In this document: piece after piece, positions 26,647 to 35,163 of the stretch
Numbering within the stretch: the stretch's first letter is position 1
How the letters are laid out: each line of letters opens with the position of its first letter
Source of the DNA: Flavobacterium stagni
GTDB taxonomy: Bacteria; Bacteroidota; Bacteroidia; Flavobacteriales; Flavobacteriaceae
Length of the DNA: 64,000 nt
NCBI RefSeq assembly: GCF_004122105.1
Contig: NZ_SBKN01000010.1
Coordinates: 24,515-88,514, forward strand
Reading direction: 5' to 3'
Made by a program: the position numbers and the translations under genes
The notes under the pieces: generated by a model
Told to the model about the DNA's origin: nothing
Database searches by the model: none
What the model saw: only the letters and a program-made list of their open reading frames with translations

Positions 26647-27819
26647 TTATTTATCCAACTTACGGCGTTGGCGTTCGGTTTTTAACAAGTTCAATTCCCG
26701 ACTCGTTTGTCCGGCAACCGAAGTGTTTTCTTCAGCTCGGCGAATCAAATAGGGCATTACATCACGCACGGGTCCGAAGGGCAAATATTTGGCTACATTA
26801 TAGCCGTGGGCGGCCAAATTATAACTGATGTTATCACTCATTCCATATAATTGACCAAACCAAATGCGTGAGTCGCTTTTCGCTAGGCCTCTTGCAGCCA
26901 TCATTTCCATTAATTTATACGAACTCTCTTCGTTGTGTGTTCCCGCAAAAATCGCCATACGGTCAATATGTTCCATCATATAATCCACGGCGGCATTGTA
27001 ATTATCGTCGGTGGCGGCTTTACTCGGACAAATAGGTGATTGTTGTCCCATTTGTTGGGCGCGGTCATTTTCTTTTTCCATATAAGCGCCACGTACTAAC
27101 TTCATTCCGATATAAAATCCATCAGCTTGTGCTCGTTGGTGTAATTGTTTTAAATAGTCTAAACGATCCCAACGGTACATTTGCAAGGTATTGAAGACAA
27201 TCGCTTTTTCTTTGTTATAACGGCGCATCATTTCTTCCACCAAATCATCCGCAGCATCTTGCATCCAACTTTCTTCCGCATCAATTAACAAAGCCACATC
27301 TTTGGCATGGGCAGTTTTACAAATGATATCAAAACGTTCACATACTCGATTCCATTCGCTTTGTTCATTCGCTGTCAGTGGATGTTTTAATCCAACTTTT
27401 TCATACAACGCAATACGTCCTAATCCGGTAGGTTTGAAAACTGCAAACGGTATGGCTTGACGTTCTTTAGCAAAGTCAACCGTTTTTAAGGTCATGTTTA
27501 AAGCTGCATCAAATTGAGCTTCTTCTTCTTTGCCTTCTACTGAATAGTCTAATACAGAGGAAACCCCTTTGGTATACATTTTATCCACTACCGAAAGGCA
27601 ATCTACCTCGGTTGTCCCTCCACAAAAATGGTCGAAAACCGTAGCACGAATCAATCCTTCTACCGGTAAATGGGCTTTAATTGCAAAATTTGTTACTGCT
27701 GTACCGATTCGAACTAAGGGTTCGCTAGCAATCATTTTAAATAAAAAATACGCGCGATCGAGTTCGGTATCAGTTTTTAAACTGAACGCGACTTCAGTAT
27801 TGTTAAATATCTTGTCCAT
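26647..27819 (-). CDS. proline dehydrogenase
   Basis: FAD-dependent enzyme that oxidises proline to pyrroline-5-carboxylate. The true start is ATG 27819 (MDKIFNNTEVAF), giving 390 residues; the open frame back to 27984 runs through the promoter and into the divergent aroB gene. Visible are AVFKPTGLGRI, DAEESWMQDAADDL, VFNTLQMYRWDRL, YIGMKLVRGAYMEKE, ATDDNYNAAVDYM, AGTHNEES and QLYGMSDNISYNLA, all typical of the PRODH barrel. It is a single-domain enzyme, not a PutA fusion, so P5C dehydrogenase must be encoded elsewhere. Confidence 0.95.
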   Translation of the reverse strand: MDKIFNNTEVAFSLKTDTELDRAYFLFKMIASEPLVRIGTAVTNFAIKAHLPVEGLIRATVFDHFCGGTTEVDCLSVVDKMYTKGVSSVLDYSVEGKEEEAQFDAALNMTLKTVDFAKERQAIPFAVFKPTGLGRIALYEKVGLKHPLTANEQSEWNRVCERFDIICKTAHAKDVALLIDAEESWMQDAADDLVEEMMRRYNKEKAIVFNTLQMYRWDRLDYLKQLHQRAQADGFYIGMKLVRGAYMEKENDRAQQMGQQSPICPSKAATDDNYNAAVDYMMEHIDRMAIFAGTHNEESSYKLMEMMAARGLAKSDSRIWFGQLYGMSDNISYNLAAHGYNVAKYLPFGPVRDVMPYLIRRAEENTSVAGQTSRELNLLKTERQRRKLDK

Positions 27820-27837
27820 GGTTTGTTTGAAAGTAGA

Positions 27838-27871
27838 CAAATGTACTAATTGTGAACTGAAATTATAGCAA
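27838..27871 (-). promoter_or_regulatory. promoter of the proline dehydrogenase gene
   Basis: On the minus strand TTG (27871-27869) and TACATTTG (27845-27838) are 23 bases apart. The start codon lies 18 bases downstream. This fixes the start at 27819 and excludes the longer frame. Confidence 0.7.
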
Positions 27872-27880
27872 AAAATGCCG

Positions 27881-27888
27881 TATTTTTG
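27881..27888 (+). promoter_or_regulatory. -7 promoter box of aroB
   Basis: TATTTTTG is an exact TAnnTTTG match 18 bases before ATG 27907. An alternative TTG start at 27886 would lie inside this box. The divergent proline dehydrogenase promoter is only 10 bases away. Confidence 0.65.
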
Positions 27889-27906
27889 GAACCAAAATTG
27901 ACTATA

Positions 27907-28968
27907 ATGCAATCCATTTCTGCCAACGGCTACTCGATTGAGTTCAACGAATACGGTTATGAAAAACTGAATCAACTGATCCAATCCAACCGCTATTCTT
28001 CCCTATTCATCTTGACCGACAGTCATAGTAACGAACATTGTGCCCCCCATTTGCTACCCCATTTGGCTGTTGACGTTCCTATTGAAATTATAGAAATTGA
28101 ACCGGGGGAAGGAATGAAAACCATGGCTACCTGTGTTGAGTTATGGACGTTGTTGACTGAAATGGGCGCTGATCGCAAATCGTTACTTATTAATTTAGGC
28201 GGAGGTGTGATTACGGATTTGGGCGGATTTGTAGCTTCTACGTTTAAACGCGGGATTGACTTTGTGCACATTCCCACTACCCTTTTGGGTATGGTTGATG
28301 CGGCCATTGGTGGTAAAAACGGTGTCGATTTAGGATTGCTCAAAAACCAAGTGGGAACCATCACCAATCCAAAATTATTAGTCATTGATTCCGCCTATTT
28401 GGCCACCTTACCCCAACGGGAAATGCGTTCGGGACTCGCAGAAATGCTGAAACACGGTTTAATCCAAGACAAAGCGTATTGGGAACAATTTCTGGACTTG
28501 AGTCAGTTGGACAGTTCGCTTCTTGACACTTTAATCTATCGTTCGGTCGAAATTAAAAATACCATTGTTACACAAGACCCGACAGAGAACGGTATCCGTA
28601 AAGCCTTGAATTTTGGACATACTTTGGGACATGCCATTGAAAGTCATTTTTTAACTACTGAAAATCCCTTATTACACGGCGAAGCCATCGCTATTGGGAT
28701 GATTTTGGAGGCTTACCTCTCTTATGAAAAAGGATTACTTTCTAAAGAAGATTATCACCAAATTAAATACGTCTTGTCCGATTTGTTTGAGTCGGTAGTC
28801 ATCACGCCAAATGACATTGAAATTTTGCTCGAATACATGATTCACGACAAGAAAAATGAGTACGGTAAAGTGCAATTTGCACTATTGAATGGAATCGGAA
28901 ATATTAGCCTTAACCAAGAAGCTGATAACGAAATGATTAGCCGTGCATTTAAAGACTATTTGGGCTAA
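27907..28968 (+). CDS. aroB: 3-dehydroquinate synthase
   Basis: AroB converts DAHP to 3-dehydroquinate in the shikimate pathway, using NAD and a divalent metal. From ATG 27907 the protein has 353 residues, normal for the family. Visible are EPGEGMKTMATCVELWT, LLINLGGGVITDLGGFVAST (NAD-binding), HIPTTLLGMVDAAIGGKNGVD, RSGLAEMLKHGLI (metal-ligand Glu) and LNFGHTLGHAIE, LLHGEAIAIGM (metal-ligand His). It shares an 87-base divergent promoter region with the proline dehydrogenase gene. Confidence 0.96.
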   Translation: MQSISANGYSIEFNEYGYEKLNQLIQSNRYSSLFILTDSHSNEHCAPHLLPHLAVDVPIEIIEIEPGEGMKTMATCVELWTLLTEMGADRKSLLINLGGGVITDLGGFVASTFKRGIDFVHIPTTLLGMVDAAIGGKNGVDLGLLKNQVGTITNPKLLVIDSAYLATLPQREMRSGLAEMLKHGLIQDKAYWEQFLDLSQLDSSLLDTLIYRSVEIKNTIVTQDPTENGIRKALNFGHTLGHAIESHFLTTENPLLHGEAIAIGMILEAYLSYEKGLLSKEDYHQIKYVLSDLFESVVITPNDIEILLEYMIHDKKNEYGKVQFALLNGIGNISLNQEADNEMISRAFKDYLG

Positions 28969-28987
28969 TATTTTTTTAGCTAAAATA

Positions 28988-29019
28988 TTGCAAATCGATT
29001 TTTTTATTTTTTACATTTG
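28988..29019 (+). promoter_or_regulatory. strong promoter upstream of the small ORF and arginine decarboxylase
   Basis: TTG at 28988-28990 and TACATTTG at 29012-29019 are 21 bases apart, matching the Bacteroidetes consensus. The predicted transcript start is about 7 bases downstream, at or next to the ATG at 29025. Confidence 0.75.
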
Positions 29020-29024
29020 CGGGG

Positions 29025-29198
29025 ATGATAAAAAACAATATTCCAACGACAAAATCCTTGTTGCAAAGCAACGGCAAAGCACTTTCACACGTGTTGCCTG
29101 CGTCGTTTTTTATCCCAAAAGCACTTTACACCGTTTACAATCAAACCTCCGACTCAGTAATGGATTTATCGATTGTGTATGAGAACCTTAGAGTTTGA
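29025..29198 (+). CDS. small 57-residue ORF, possibly leaderless, upstream of arginine decarboxylase
   Basis: A 57-codon frame starts at ATG 29025 (MIKNNIPTTKSLLQSNGKAL) and ends at TGA 29198 (SIVYENLRV). It has no signal peptide and no membrane helix. The ATG lies only 5 bases after a consensus -7 box, so the transcript would have little or no leader. The arginine decarboxylase gene starts 63 bases after its stop. It could be a small protein co-transcribed with the decarboxylase or an upstream reading frame that regulates it. No homologue recognised; chance occurrence cannot be excluded. Confidence 0.45.
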   Translation: MIKNNIPTTKSLLQSNGKALSHVLPASFFIPKALYTVYNQTSDSVMDLSIVYENLRV

Positions 29199-29261
29199 GA
29201 AGTAAAAACATACGTTTACTAAGCATTTGCATTTGTTTTTATCACTCATTCAAACTTTAAA

Positions 29262-30659
29262 ATGAATACGAAATATTCCGACTTAATAAACCAAACTTTT
29301 TATTTTCCACAAGAAGAGTTTAGCCTTAATAAAGACACTTTATTATTTCACAACATCGATTTGATGAAATTAGTAGAGCAATACGGTACGCCGTTGAAGT
29401 TCACCTATTTGCCTGCTATTTCCAATAATATCAATAAAGCCAAGAGTTGGTTCCGTAAAGGAATGGAGAAAATTGGCTACGAAGGCAAATATTATTACTG
29501 CTATTGCACTAAGAGTTCGCATTTTGAATTCATTATGAATGAGGCGTTTAAAAACAATATTCATATTGAAACGTCGTCGGCATTTGACATCAATATTGTG
29601 GAAAACCTTTTGGCTAACGGCAAAATCAACAAAAATACTTATGTAGTGTGTAACGGATTCAAACGTGATGCCTATGTAGAAAATATTGCCCGATTAATCA
29701 ACAACGGTCATAACAAAACCATTCCTGTAATTGACAACTACGAAGAGTTGGATTTATTACAAGAACAAATCAAAGGGAAATTCAAAATTGGTATCCGAAT
29801 CGCTGCCGAGGAAGAACCAAAATTTGAGTTTTATACTTCGCGATTAGGAATTGGTTATAAGGATATCGTGCCGTTTTACCGTAAACAAATTCAGGAAAAC
29901 AAGAAAGTGGAATTGAAAATGTTGCACTTCTTTATCAATACCGGAATTCGGGACACGGCCTATTACTGGAACGAATTGTTGAAATGTATGAAGGTGTACA
30001 TCGCTTTGAAAAAAGAATGTCCGACACTTGACAGTTTGAACATCGGTGGTGGATTCCCCATCAAGAATTCCTTGGCCTTTGAATACGACTACCAGTATAT
30101 GGTAGATGAGATTTTGAACCAAATCAAAATCGCTTGTGATGATGCCGAAGTAGAAGTTCCCCATATTTTCACCGAATTCGGTTCGTTTACCGTAGGTGAA
30201 AGCGGTGGTGCTGTTTACCAAGTATTGTATCAGAAAAAACAAAACGACCGTGAGAACTGGAACATGATTGACAGTTCGTTCATCACTACCCTACCCGATA
30301 CGTGGGCTATCAACAAACGCTTTGTTATGTTGGCTGTTAACCGTTGGAACGACACCTACGAACGCGTGCTATTGGGAGGTATGACATGTGATAGTGACGA
30401 TTATTACAATTCTGAGCAACACATGAATGCGGTTTATTTACCCAAATACAACAAAGAAAAACCCTTATATATCGGATTCTTCAATACCGGCGCTTACCAA
30501 GAAACCATTGGTGGATTTGGCGGATTGCACCACTGTTTGATTCCCCAACCCAAACATATTTTGATTGATCGGGATGAGAATGGTATCTTAGCCACCGAAG
30601 TGTTTTCAGAGCAACAAACTTCGGACGATGTATTGAAAATCTTGGGCTACGACAAATAA
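29262..30659 (+). CDS. arginine decarboxylase, fold III PLP enzyme
   Basis: Decarboxylase of 465 residues. The barrel shows YYYCYCTKSSHFEFIM with the likely PLP-binding Lys84, then HIETSSAFDINIVENLL, GIRIAAEEEP, FINTGIRD, LNIGGGFPIKNSLAFEYD and EFGSFTVGESGG; the C-terminal part has GGMTCDSDDYYN, containing the active-site Cys-Asp. This short form differs from E. coli SpeA (658 residues). The arginine call rests on the usual annotation of this flavobacterial form next to a DHS-like gene, so substrate specificity is partly inference. The product agmatine would feed polyamine synthesis. The upstream small ORF may be in the same transcript. Confidence 0.85.
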   Translation: MNTKYSDLINQTFYFPQEEFSLNKDTLLFHNIDLMKLVEQYGTPLKFTYLPAISNNINKAKSWFRKGMEKIGYEGKYYYCYCTKSSHFEFIMNEAFKNNIHIETSSAFDINIVENLLANGKINKNTYVVCNGFKRDAYVENIARLINNGHNKTIPVIDNYEELDLLQEQIKGKFKIGIRIAAEEEPKFEFYTSRLGIGYKDIVPFYRKQIQENKKVELKMLHFFINTGIRDTAYYWNELLKCMKVYIALKKECPTLDSLNIGGGFPIKNSLAFEYDYQYMVDEILNQIKIACDDAEVEVPHIFTEFGSFTVGESGGAVYQVLYQKKQNDRENWNMIDSSFITTLPDTWAINKRFVMLAVNRWNDTYERVLLGGMTCDSDDYYNSEQHMNAVYLPKYNKEKPLYIGFFNTGAYQETIGGFGGLHHCLIPQPKHILIDRDENGILATEVFSEQQTSDDVLKILGYDK

Positions 30660-30737
30660 TATTTTTTCGTTTGTAGTTTTAAAAAAATAGTTTTTCTTTG
30701 ACCCATAAGAATTAGACAAACACAGAAAAGAGGAATA

Positions 30738-31712
30738 ATGAGTAAAGGACCTATCAGTCAGTTTATTGAACACAATTTTTTACATTTCAATGCAGCCGCT
30801 TTGGTGGATGCTGCGAAAGGATATGAAGCCCATTTGTTGGAAAATGGAAAAATGATGATTACCCTTGCCGGTGCGATGAGTACCGCAGAGTTGGGGAAAT
30901 CATTGGCTGAAATGATCCGCCAAGATAAAGTACATATCATATCTTGTACAGGTGCCAACCTAGAAGAAGACATCATGAACTTGGTGGCACACAACTCCTA
31001 TAAGCGTGTTCCTAACTACCGTGATTTGTCTCCACAAGAAGAATGGGATTTGTTAGAAAACCATTATAATCGTGTAACGGATACCTGTATTCCTGAGGAG
31101 GAAGCTTTCCGTCGTTTACAATCGCATTTGTTTGATATTTGGAACAAAGCGGACAAAAATGACGAACGTTATTTTCCACATGAATTCATGTACCAAATGA
31201 TTAACTCAGGAGTGTTGGAGCAATATTATGAAATTGACCCAAAGAACTCTTGGATGGTGGCCGCTGCTGAGAAAAACTTACCCATTGTAGTTCCAGGATG
31301 GGAAGACAGTACGATGGGGAACATCTTTGCTTCCTACTGTATCAAAGGAGAGTTCAAAGCCACTACCATGAAAAGTGGTGTGGAATACATGATGTGGTTA
31401 GCCGATTGGTATACCAAAAACTGCGAAGGCAAAGGTGTGGGATTCTTCCAAATTGGTGGAGGTATCGCCGGAGACTTCCCAATTTGTGTAGTACCAATGT
31501 TGTACCAAGATATGGAGATGCATGATGTACCGTTTTGGAGTTATTTCTGCCAAATCTCTGACTCTACAACGAGTTATGGTTCCTACTCTGGTGCAGTCCC
31601 TAATGAGAAAATCACTTGGGGAAAATTAGACATCACGACCCCAAAATTTATTGTTGAATCGGATGCTACTATTGTGGCACCGCTTATATTTGCTTACCTT
31701 TTAGACTTATAA
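30738..31712 (+). CDS. deoxyhypusine-synthase-like protein
   Basis: Protein of 324 residues. Visible are ITLAGAMSTAELGKSLAEMI and VHIISCTGANLEEDIMNLV near the N-terminus, PIVVPGWEDSTMGN, FFQIGGGIAGDFPICVVPML, and NEKITWGKLD. Lys296 in WGK corresponds to the Lys that forms the enzyme-substrate imine in eukaryotic DHS. Bacteria have no hypusine, and bacterial homologues have been linked to polyamine reactions such as homospermidine formation. Being 78 bases after the arginine decarboxylase gene, it probably acts on an agmatine- or putrescine-derived amine. The exact reaction is not known from sequence. Confidence 0.85.
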   Translation: MSKGPISQFIEHNFLHFNAAALVDAAKGYEAHLLENGKMMITLAGAMSTAELGKSLAEMIRQDKVHIISCTGANLEEDIMNLVAHNSYKRVPNYRDLSPQEEWDLLENHYNRVTDTCIPEEEAFRRLQSHLFDIWNKADKNDERYFPHEFMYQMINSGVLEQYYEIDPKNSWMVAAAEKNLPIVVPGWEDSTMGNIFASYCIKGEFKATTMKSGVEYMMWLADWYTKNCEGKGVGFFQIGGGIAGDFPICVVPMLYQDMEMHDVPFWSYFCQISDSTTSYGSYSGAVPNEKITWGKLDITTPKFIVESDATIVAPLIFAYLLDL

Positions 31713-31725
31713 AATCCTACCTGTT

Positions 31726-32148
31726 ATGAGACGAGTTATTGTTGATTACGCCAAACTAACCAGCGATATTTTGAATTTGTTGGTTGAAAAATTCCCCGAT
31801 GGTTATGATGATTCCGATATCATCCGATTCCGTAATGCCCAAAACGAATTGGTTGAAGCCGTTGAAGTTCGAACCGAAGACACTATTTATTTAGTGAAAG
31901 TAAGTACCAAATTAGCAACTCGTATGGAGAAATTCGAGGACGAAGAAGATGATTTGGATACAGAAATCGAACCAATTGCACCTGTAAAGGGTATGGATAT
32001 CGATGATGACGATATGCCCAGCGAAGACGAAGATGAAGATGTTGATTTATTGAAAGACAAAGGCGGATCTGATGATGAGGAAGACGATGACGACGACGAT
32101 GACTTCGAACCTTCTGAAAGTTATGATGACGACGATGAAGACGAGTAA
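31726..32148 (+). CDS. small protein with Asp/Glu-rich tail
   Basis: Protein of 140 residues. The N-terminal 65 residues form a compact mixed domain (MRRVIVDYAKLTSDILNLL, then FPDGYDDSDIIRF, VRTEDTIYLVKVS). The C-terminal half is extremely acidic, with long Asp/Glu runs from about 74 to the end, and is probably disordered. Similar flavobacterial proteins are sometimes labelled DNA primase, which nothing here supports. It follows the DHS-like gene by 13 bases and is followed by a terminator, so it closes the arginine decarboxylase cluster. The acidic tail could bind polyamines, metal ions or basic proteins; this is speculation. Confidence 0.7.
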   Translation: MRRVIVDYAKLTSDILNLLVEKFPDGYDDSDIIRFRNAQNELVEAVEVRTEDTIYLVKVSTKLATRMEKFEDEEDDLDTEIEPIAPVKGMDIDDDDMPSEDEDEDVDLLKDKGGSDDEEDDDDDDDFEPSESYDDDDEDE

Positions 32149-32184
32149 TTCAAATGATGAATTATAAATTTTAAATTATAAATG

Positions 32185-32218
32185 AAATCCCGAGTGCATA
32201 TTACTCGGGATTTTTTAT
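32185..32218. terminator. bidirectional terminator
   Basis: AAATCCCGAGT (32185-32195) pairs perfectly with ACTCGGGATTT (32203-32213), followed by T residues. It lies between the convergent acidic-protein gene and the DinB gene. Confidence 0.9.
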
Positions 32219-32260
32219 TGCAAAACATTTAAAATTTAAAATAACACCATTTATAATATA

Positions 32261-32779
32261 CTACAGGTAGCGTTGTTGAAACACTTTGTGGTGGTGGTTT
32301 TGATGACCGATAATGATAAATCCTAAAGCTCTAACTGAGATAGGATGATTGGATGCGCTACCTATACGTTCGAAATATTCAGGCTTAAACGATTTGAATA
32401 GGTATATCGTGGCATGGCGTAAAGTAGAGAACTCGGTCAACAAATCTTGAATACTTCGTTCATTTCCATTGGACTGATCCACATAATCATTCTCATCAAA
32501 ACCGGGTAAAGGCGTTTGATCGTTGCGAGCAATGCGCATGGCGCGATAGGCAAATACGCGTTCAGCATCGATGATATGTTGGATGATTTCCTTAATCGTC
32601 CATTTTCCTTCCGCATAGCGGTAATCAAATTTATCCATCGGAATTTCTCGTACAAAATGAATAAACCGATGTAAGGAAATTTCCAATTCTTCAATCAAAG
32701 AATACTGTGGATCTACTTGTGCCAAATAGGGTGCATAAAAATCTCCGTACTCTCCCGTTTGTATTTGTTCTATACGCAT
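32261..32779 (-). CDS. DinB-family metal-binding protein
   Basis: Protein of 172 residues predicted as a four-helix bundle. Visible are KFDYRYAEGKWTIKEIIQHIIDAERVF (split motif, first His near residue 67) and GHQNHHHKVF near the C-terminus, matching the three-His metal site of DinB/YfiT-like proteins. Members act as thiol-dependent transferases or are uncharacterised. It follows hom by 31 bases but has its own promoter (TATCTTTG, 32796-32803), so it need not belong to the methionine operon. Confidence 0.85.
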   Translation of the reverse strand: MRIEQIQTGEYGDFYAPYLAQVDPQYSLIEELEISLHRFIHFVREIPMDKFDYRYAEGKWTIKEIIQHIIDAERVFAYRAMRIARNDQTPLPGFDENDYVDQSNGNERSIQDLLTEFSTLRHATIYLFKSFKPEYFERIGSASNHPISVRALGFIIIGHQNHHHKVFQQRYL

Positions 32780-32795
32780 TGTTTGCTATTTTATC

Positions 32796-32823
32796 CAAAG
32801 ATAATAAACTTTAGGCAACCCAA
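32796..32823 (-). promoter_or_regulatory. promoter of the DinB gene
   Basis: On the minus strand TTG (32823-32821) and TATCTTTG (32803-32796) are 17 bases apart. The -33 element lies inside the end of hom. The ATG is 16 bases downstream. Confidence 0.65.
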
Positions 32824-33923
32824 TCTTGTAACAATTGTTCTTTATAGACTAAGGTATCGGCTATTTGAATAATATCGGACAAAACGCCTCGTGCGGTTAC
32901 CGCCTTCCCTGCTCCTGCCCCTTGAATAATGATGGGCTGCTTACCGTACGATTCGGTATAGATTTCGATCAAATTATCAGCGCCTTTCAACTGACCCAAG
33001 GGAGAATTGCGAGGAACCGAAATTAATTGCACTTCCAAAGTATCTGTACTGCGATTCCAATTCCCCACATAGCGCAAAACATGATTATCCGCTTGGGTGA
33101 TTTTGGCAATTTGAAAAGGTTTATTAAACAAGCGCTGCTGATTGCGGTACTCTTTCAAAGTCAAATTAGTAGCCAATTCTGGAATTAACAGCGATTCGAT
33201 TTTCACGGAAGAAAATTCGGCTTTCGAACCCAATTCTCGGGCTAAAATCAACAATTTACGCGCTACATCATTTCCAGACAAATCTTCACGGGAGTCGGGT
33301 TCTGTATAGCCAAACTGTTCCGCTTCTTTTAATAAAGTGGCAAACGGAACGTCTTCCTCTCCAAATCGATTGAACAAATAACTTAGCGTACCTGAGAACA
33401 CCCCTCGTATTTGTGTGATTTCCTCACCTGCATCAAATAAATTCTTGATGGTGTTTATTACGGGCAATCCAGCCCCTACATTGGTCTCGTATAGAAACTT
33501 ACGATCAAATCGTTTCAAATTGGATCGCAATTCTTTATAAAAATCATAGTGCAAAGTATTCGCTTTTTTATTGGCAGCGACAATGTGAAAACCCGCTTGA
33601 ATCAACGGAATATAATTTTTGATAATGTCTTCACTCGCTGTAGCATCGACCGCTATCAGGTTGTCCAATTCCAAGTCTTGTACGTATTCGATGATGTCTT
33701 CAATTCGAAAAGGAATAGCTGATTGAGCAAAATTGGCTTCCCATTGATTTTTCACACCTTCCTTTTCAAAAAATGCCAAGGTAGAATTGGTAATTATGGG
33801 AAAGCGGAGTTCGATATTTTTTTGTTGTAAAAAGAAATCTTGTGCTTGGAGTACTTGGTTGATCAAAGTACTCCCAACATTTCCAATTCCAAAGAGAACT
33901 ATATTTATTCTAAGTGTGGGCAT
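32811..33923 (-). CDS. hom: homoserine dehydrogenase
   Basis: NAD(P)-dependent reduction of aspartate semialdehyde to homoserine. The 370-residue protein has the Rossmann start INIVLFGIGNVGSTLINQVL, then IAVDATAS, GFHIVAANKKANT, ETNVGAGLPVINTI, IRGVFSGTLSYLFNRF and YTEPDSREDLSGNDVARKLLIL, all typical of the catalytic domain. No aspartokinase or ACT domain is attached, unlike E. coli ThrA. Its start overlaps the end of metX by 14 bases, so the two are translationally coupled. This ties homoserine supply to methionine synthesis. Confidence 0.93.
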   Translation of the reverse strand: MPTLRINIVLFGIGNVGSTLINQVLQAQDFFLQQKNIELRFPIITNSTLAFFEKEGVKNQWEANFAQSAIPFRIEDIIEYVQDLELDNLIAVDATASEDIIKNYIPLIQAGFHIVAANKKANTLHYDFYKELRSNLKRFDRKFLYETNVGAGLPVINTIKNLFDAGEEITQIRGVFSGTLSYLFNRFGEEDVPFATLLKEAEQFGYTEPDSREDLSGNDVARKLLILARELGSKAEFSSVKIESLLIPELATNLTLKEYRNQQRLFNKPFQIAKITQADNHVLRYVGNWNRSTDTLEVQLISVPRNSPLGQLKGADNLIEIYTESYGKQPIIIQGAGAGKAVTARGVLSDIIQIADTLVYKEQLLQDWVA

Positions 33924-34956
33924 AATTCAGTTGTTTTTGGGTGCAAAACACCGGTTTTAAAAAAGCAATTAATTGTTCAAATTCGATTAAAAAGGCATCA
34001 TGCCCGTGAATGGACTGTATTTCATGGTAATATATATTTTCATGTATACTCGCCAATTGCATGACCGCCTTTCGGTTTTCTTGAGCGGTAAAAAACAAAT
34101 CTGAATCGACGGCAACCACATGAATTGTGGCTTCTATACCAGTTACCACTTCTTCGAGAGCACCTCGAAAACGCGTGATATCATGGGTTTTCAGCAAATG
34201 ATTCATGAGTTTATAGGCCGATAATCGAAAACGGTCGCGTAATTTGTGGCCGTGGTAGGTTAACCAATTTTCCACAGCAAATTCGCCACTGGGTATTTGT
34301 TGCCGATTGAATCGCGCGTTAATGGATTGCGGTGTACGGTACAAAAGCATGGCATGTTGCCGCGCATCACTGATGGGTTGCAAGGAATTCGTTAAGATTT
34401 GTTCCTGCACTTGCACATTTGCCAATACCCAATCGGTGGCTTTCCAGTCGGTCGCTATCGGAATCAAATATTGAATCGCCTTCGGTTGCAAAACAGCCAT
34501 CTCCCAAGCAATAGCGCCACCTAGACTTCCTCCAATAACGGCATACACTTCCTGAACCTTGAGTTCGTGCAATCCTTGCCAAAATATACGAGCGATATCT
34601 CGAACGGTGAAATCTTGGTAATTGGAAATCAGGTTACCTAAAATACCGTCGTAGCCGTTACCTGGAATATTAAATGCAATGACGGTGTAGTATTCCAAAT
34701 CGATTACTTTTCCCGATCCAATGAGTTCGTTCCACCACCCTTTTTCCCCGGTTACGGTAGAGTTGCCGGTGAGTGCATGATTGACTACGACAACGGGCGC
34801 CGAACCGAGGGACTGACCAAAGGTTTCGAAGTACAAGGGCAAAAAAGGAGTGGTTTTTCCGTTTTCCAAGAGGAATTGGTAAAGTTCTATTTTGGCTAAT
34901 TTTTTCATTTTTTCTTGTGTTGTTAAAGCAGTTTTTGTTGTTGAATCGCTTTTCAT
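33910..34956 (-). CDS. metX: homoserine O-acetyltransferase-like alpha/beta hydrolase
   Basis: Enzyme of 348 residues that activates homoserine, probably as O-acetylhomoserine, for direct sulfhydrylation by MetY. Visible are VVVNHALTGNSTVTG (oxyanion region), IGGSLGGAIAWEMA with nucleophile Ser144, DSDLFF (Asp286) and HGHDAFL (His319), a complete Ser-Asp-His triad. The first ATG gives a slightly extended N-terminus; MKKLAKIELYQF at residue 17 is an alternative start. Acetyl versus succinyl specificity cannot be read with certainty. Order on the strand is metY, metX, hom. Confidence 0.88.
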   Translation of the reverse strand: MKSDSTTKTALTTQEKMKKLAKIELYQFLLENGKTTPFLPLYFETFGQSLGSAPVVVVNHALTGNSTVTGEKGWWNELIGSGKVIDLEYYTVIAFNIPGNGYDGILGNLISNYQDFTVRDIARIFWQGLHELKVQEVYAVIGGSLGGAIAWEMAVLQPKAIQYLIPIATDWKATDWVLANVQVQEQILTNSLQPISDARQHAMLLYRTPQSINARFNRQQIPSGEFAVENWLTYHGHKLRDRFRLSAYKLMNHLLKTHDITRFRGALEEVVTGIEATIHVVAVDSDLFFTAQENRKAVMQLASIHENIYYHEIQSIHGHDAFLIEFEQLIAFLKPVFCTQKQLNYAHT

Positions 34957-34974
34957 AGAAGCACTTTATCCCTA

Positions 34975-35095
34975 GCCTCGACCTTCCAAAGGCAGGCAGG
35001 TAGAGCCGATATCCACGTAGCGCTAGCGAAGTGACCGACCTAACGGTTGGCAGGTAAAGGCGAGAACGGGACCTACCTACGGCAGGCAAGAATAG
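34975..35095 (-). repeat. GC-rich REP-like palindromic element between metY and metX
   Basis: Three imperfect palindromes with the core CCTGCC...GGxAGG lie at about 34982-34996, 35036-35053 and 35072-35087, with a GCGCTAGCG motif between the first two. The GC content is far above the surrounding DNA. No protein frame is credible. It resembles the short palindromic intergenic repeats seen in flavobacterial genomes. Confidence 0.6.
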
Positions 35096-35100
35096 CTCCT

Positions 35101-35148
35101 TAAAAAACTGTGGAAACCTCCCCGAATGTGGCGCATCCGGGGGTTTCC
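35101..35148 (-). terminator. intrinsic terminator after metY
   Basis: On the minus strand GGAAACC (35148-35142) pairs with GGTTTCC (35118-35112), with further G-C pairs inside (CCCGGA against TCGGGG), followed by six U residues. It lies 16 bases after the metY stop. It would reduce or separate metX-hom expression from metY. Confidence 0.75.
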
Positions 35149-35163
35149 CATGCAAACTAAAAC

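Noticed and set aside
28943..29182. 79-residue frame starting inside aroB
   Set aside because: It starts within aroB and passes through the promoter; the frame from 29025 fits the promoter better.
34670..35155. 161-residue frame covering the start of metX and the GC-rich element
   Set aside because: It runs out of frame through metX and a palindromic repeat; its apparent protein repeats come from the DNA palindromes.
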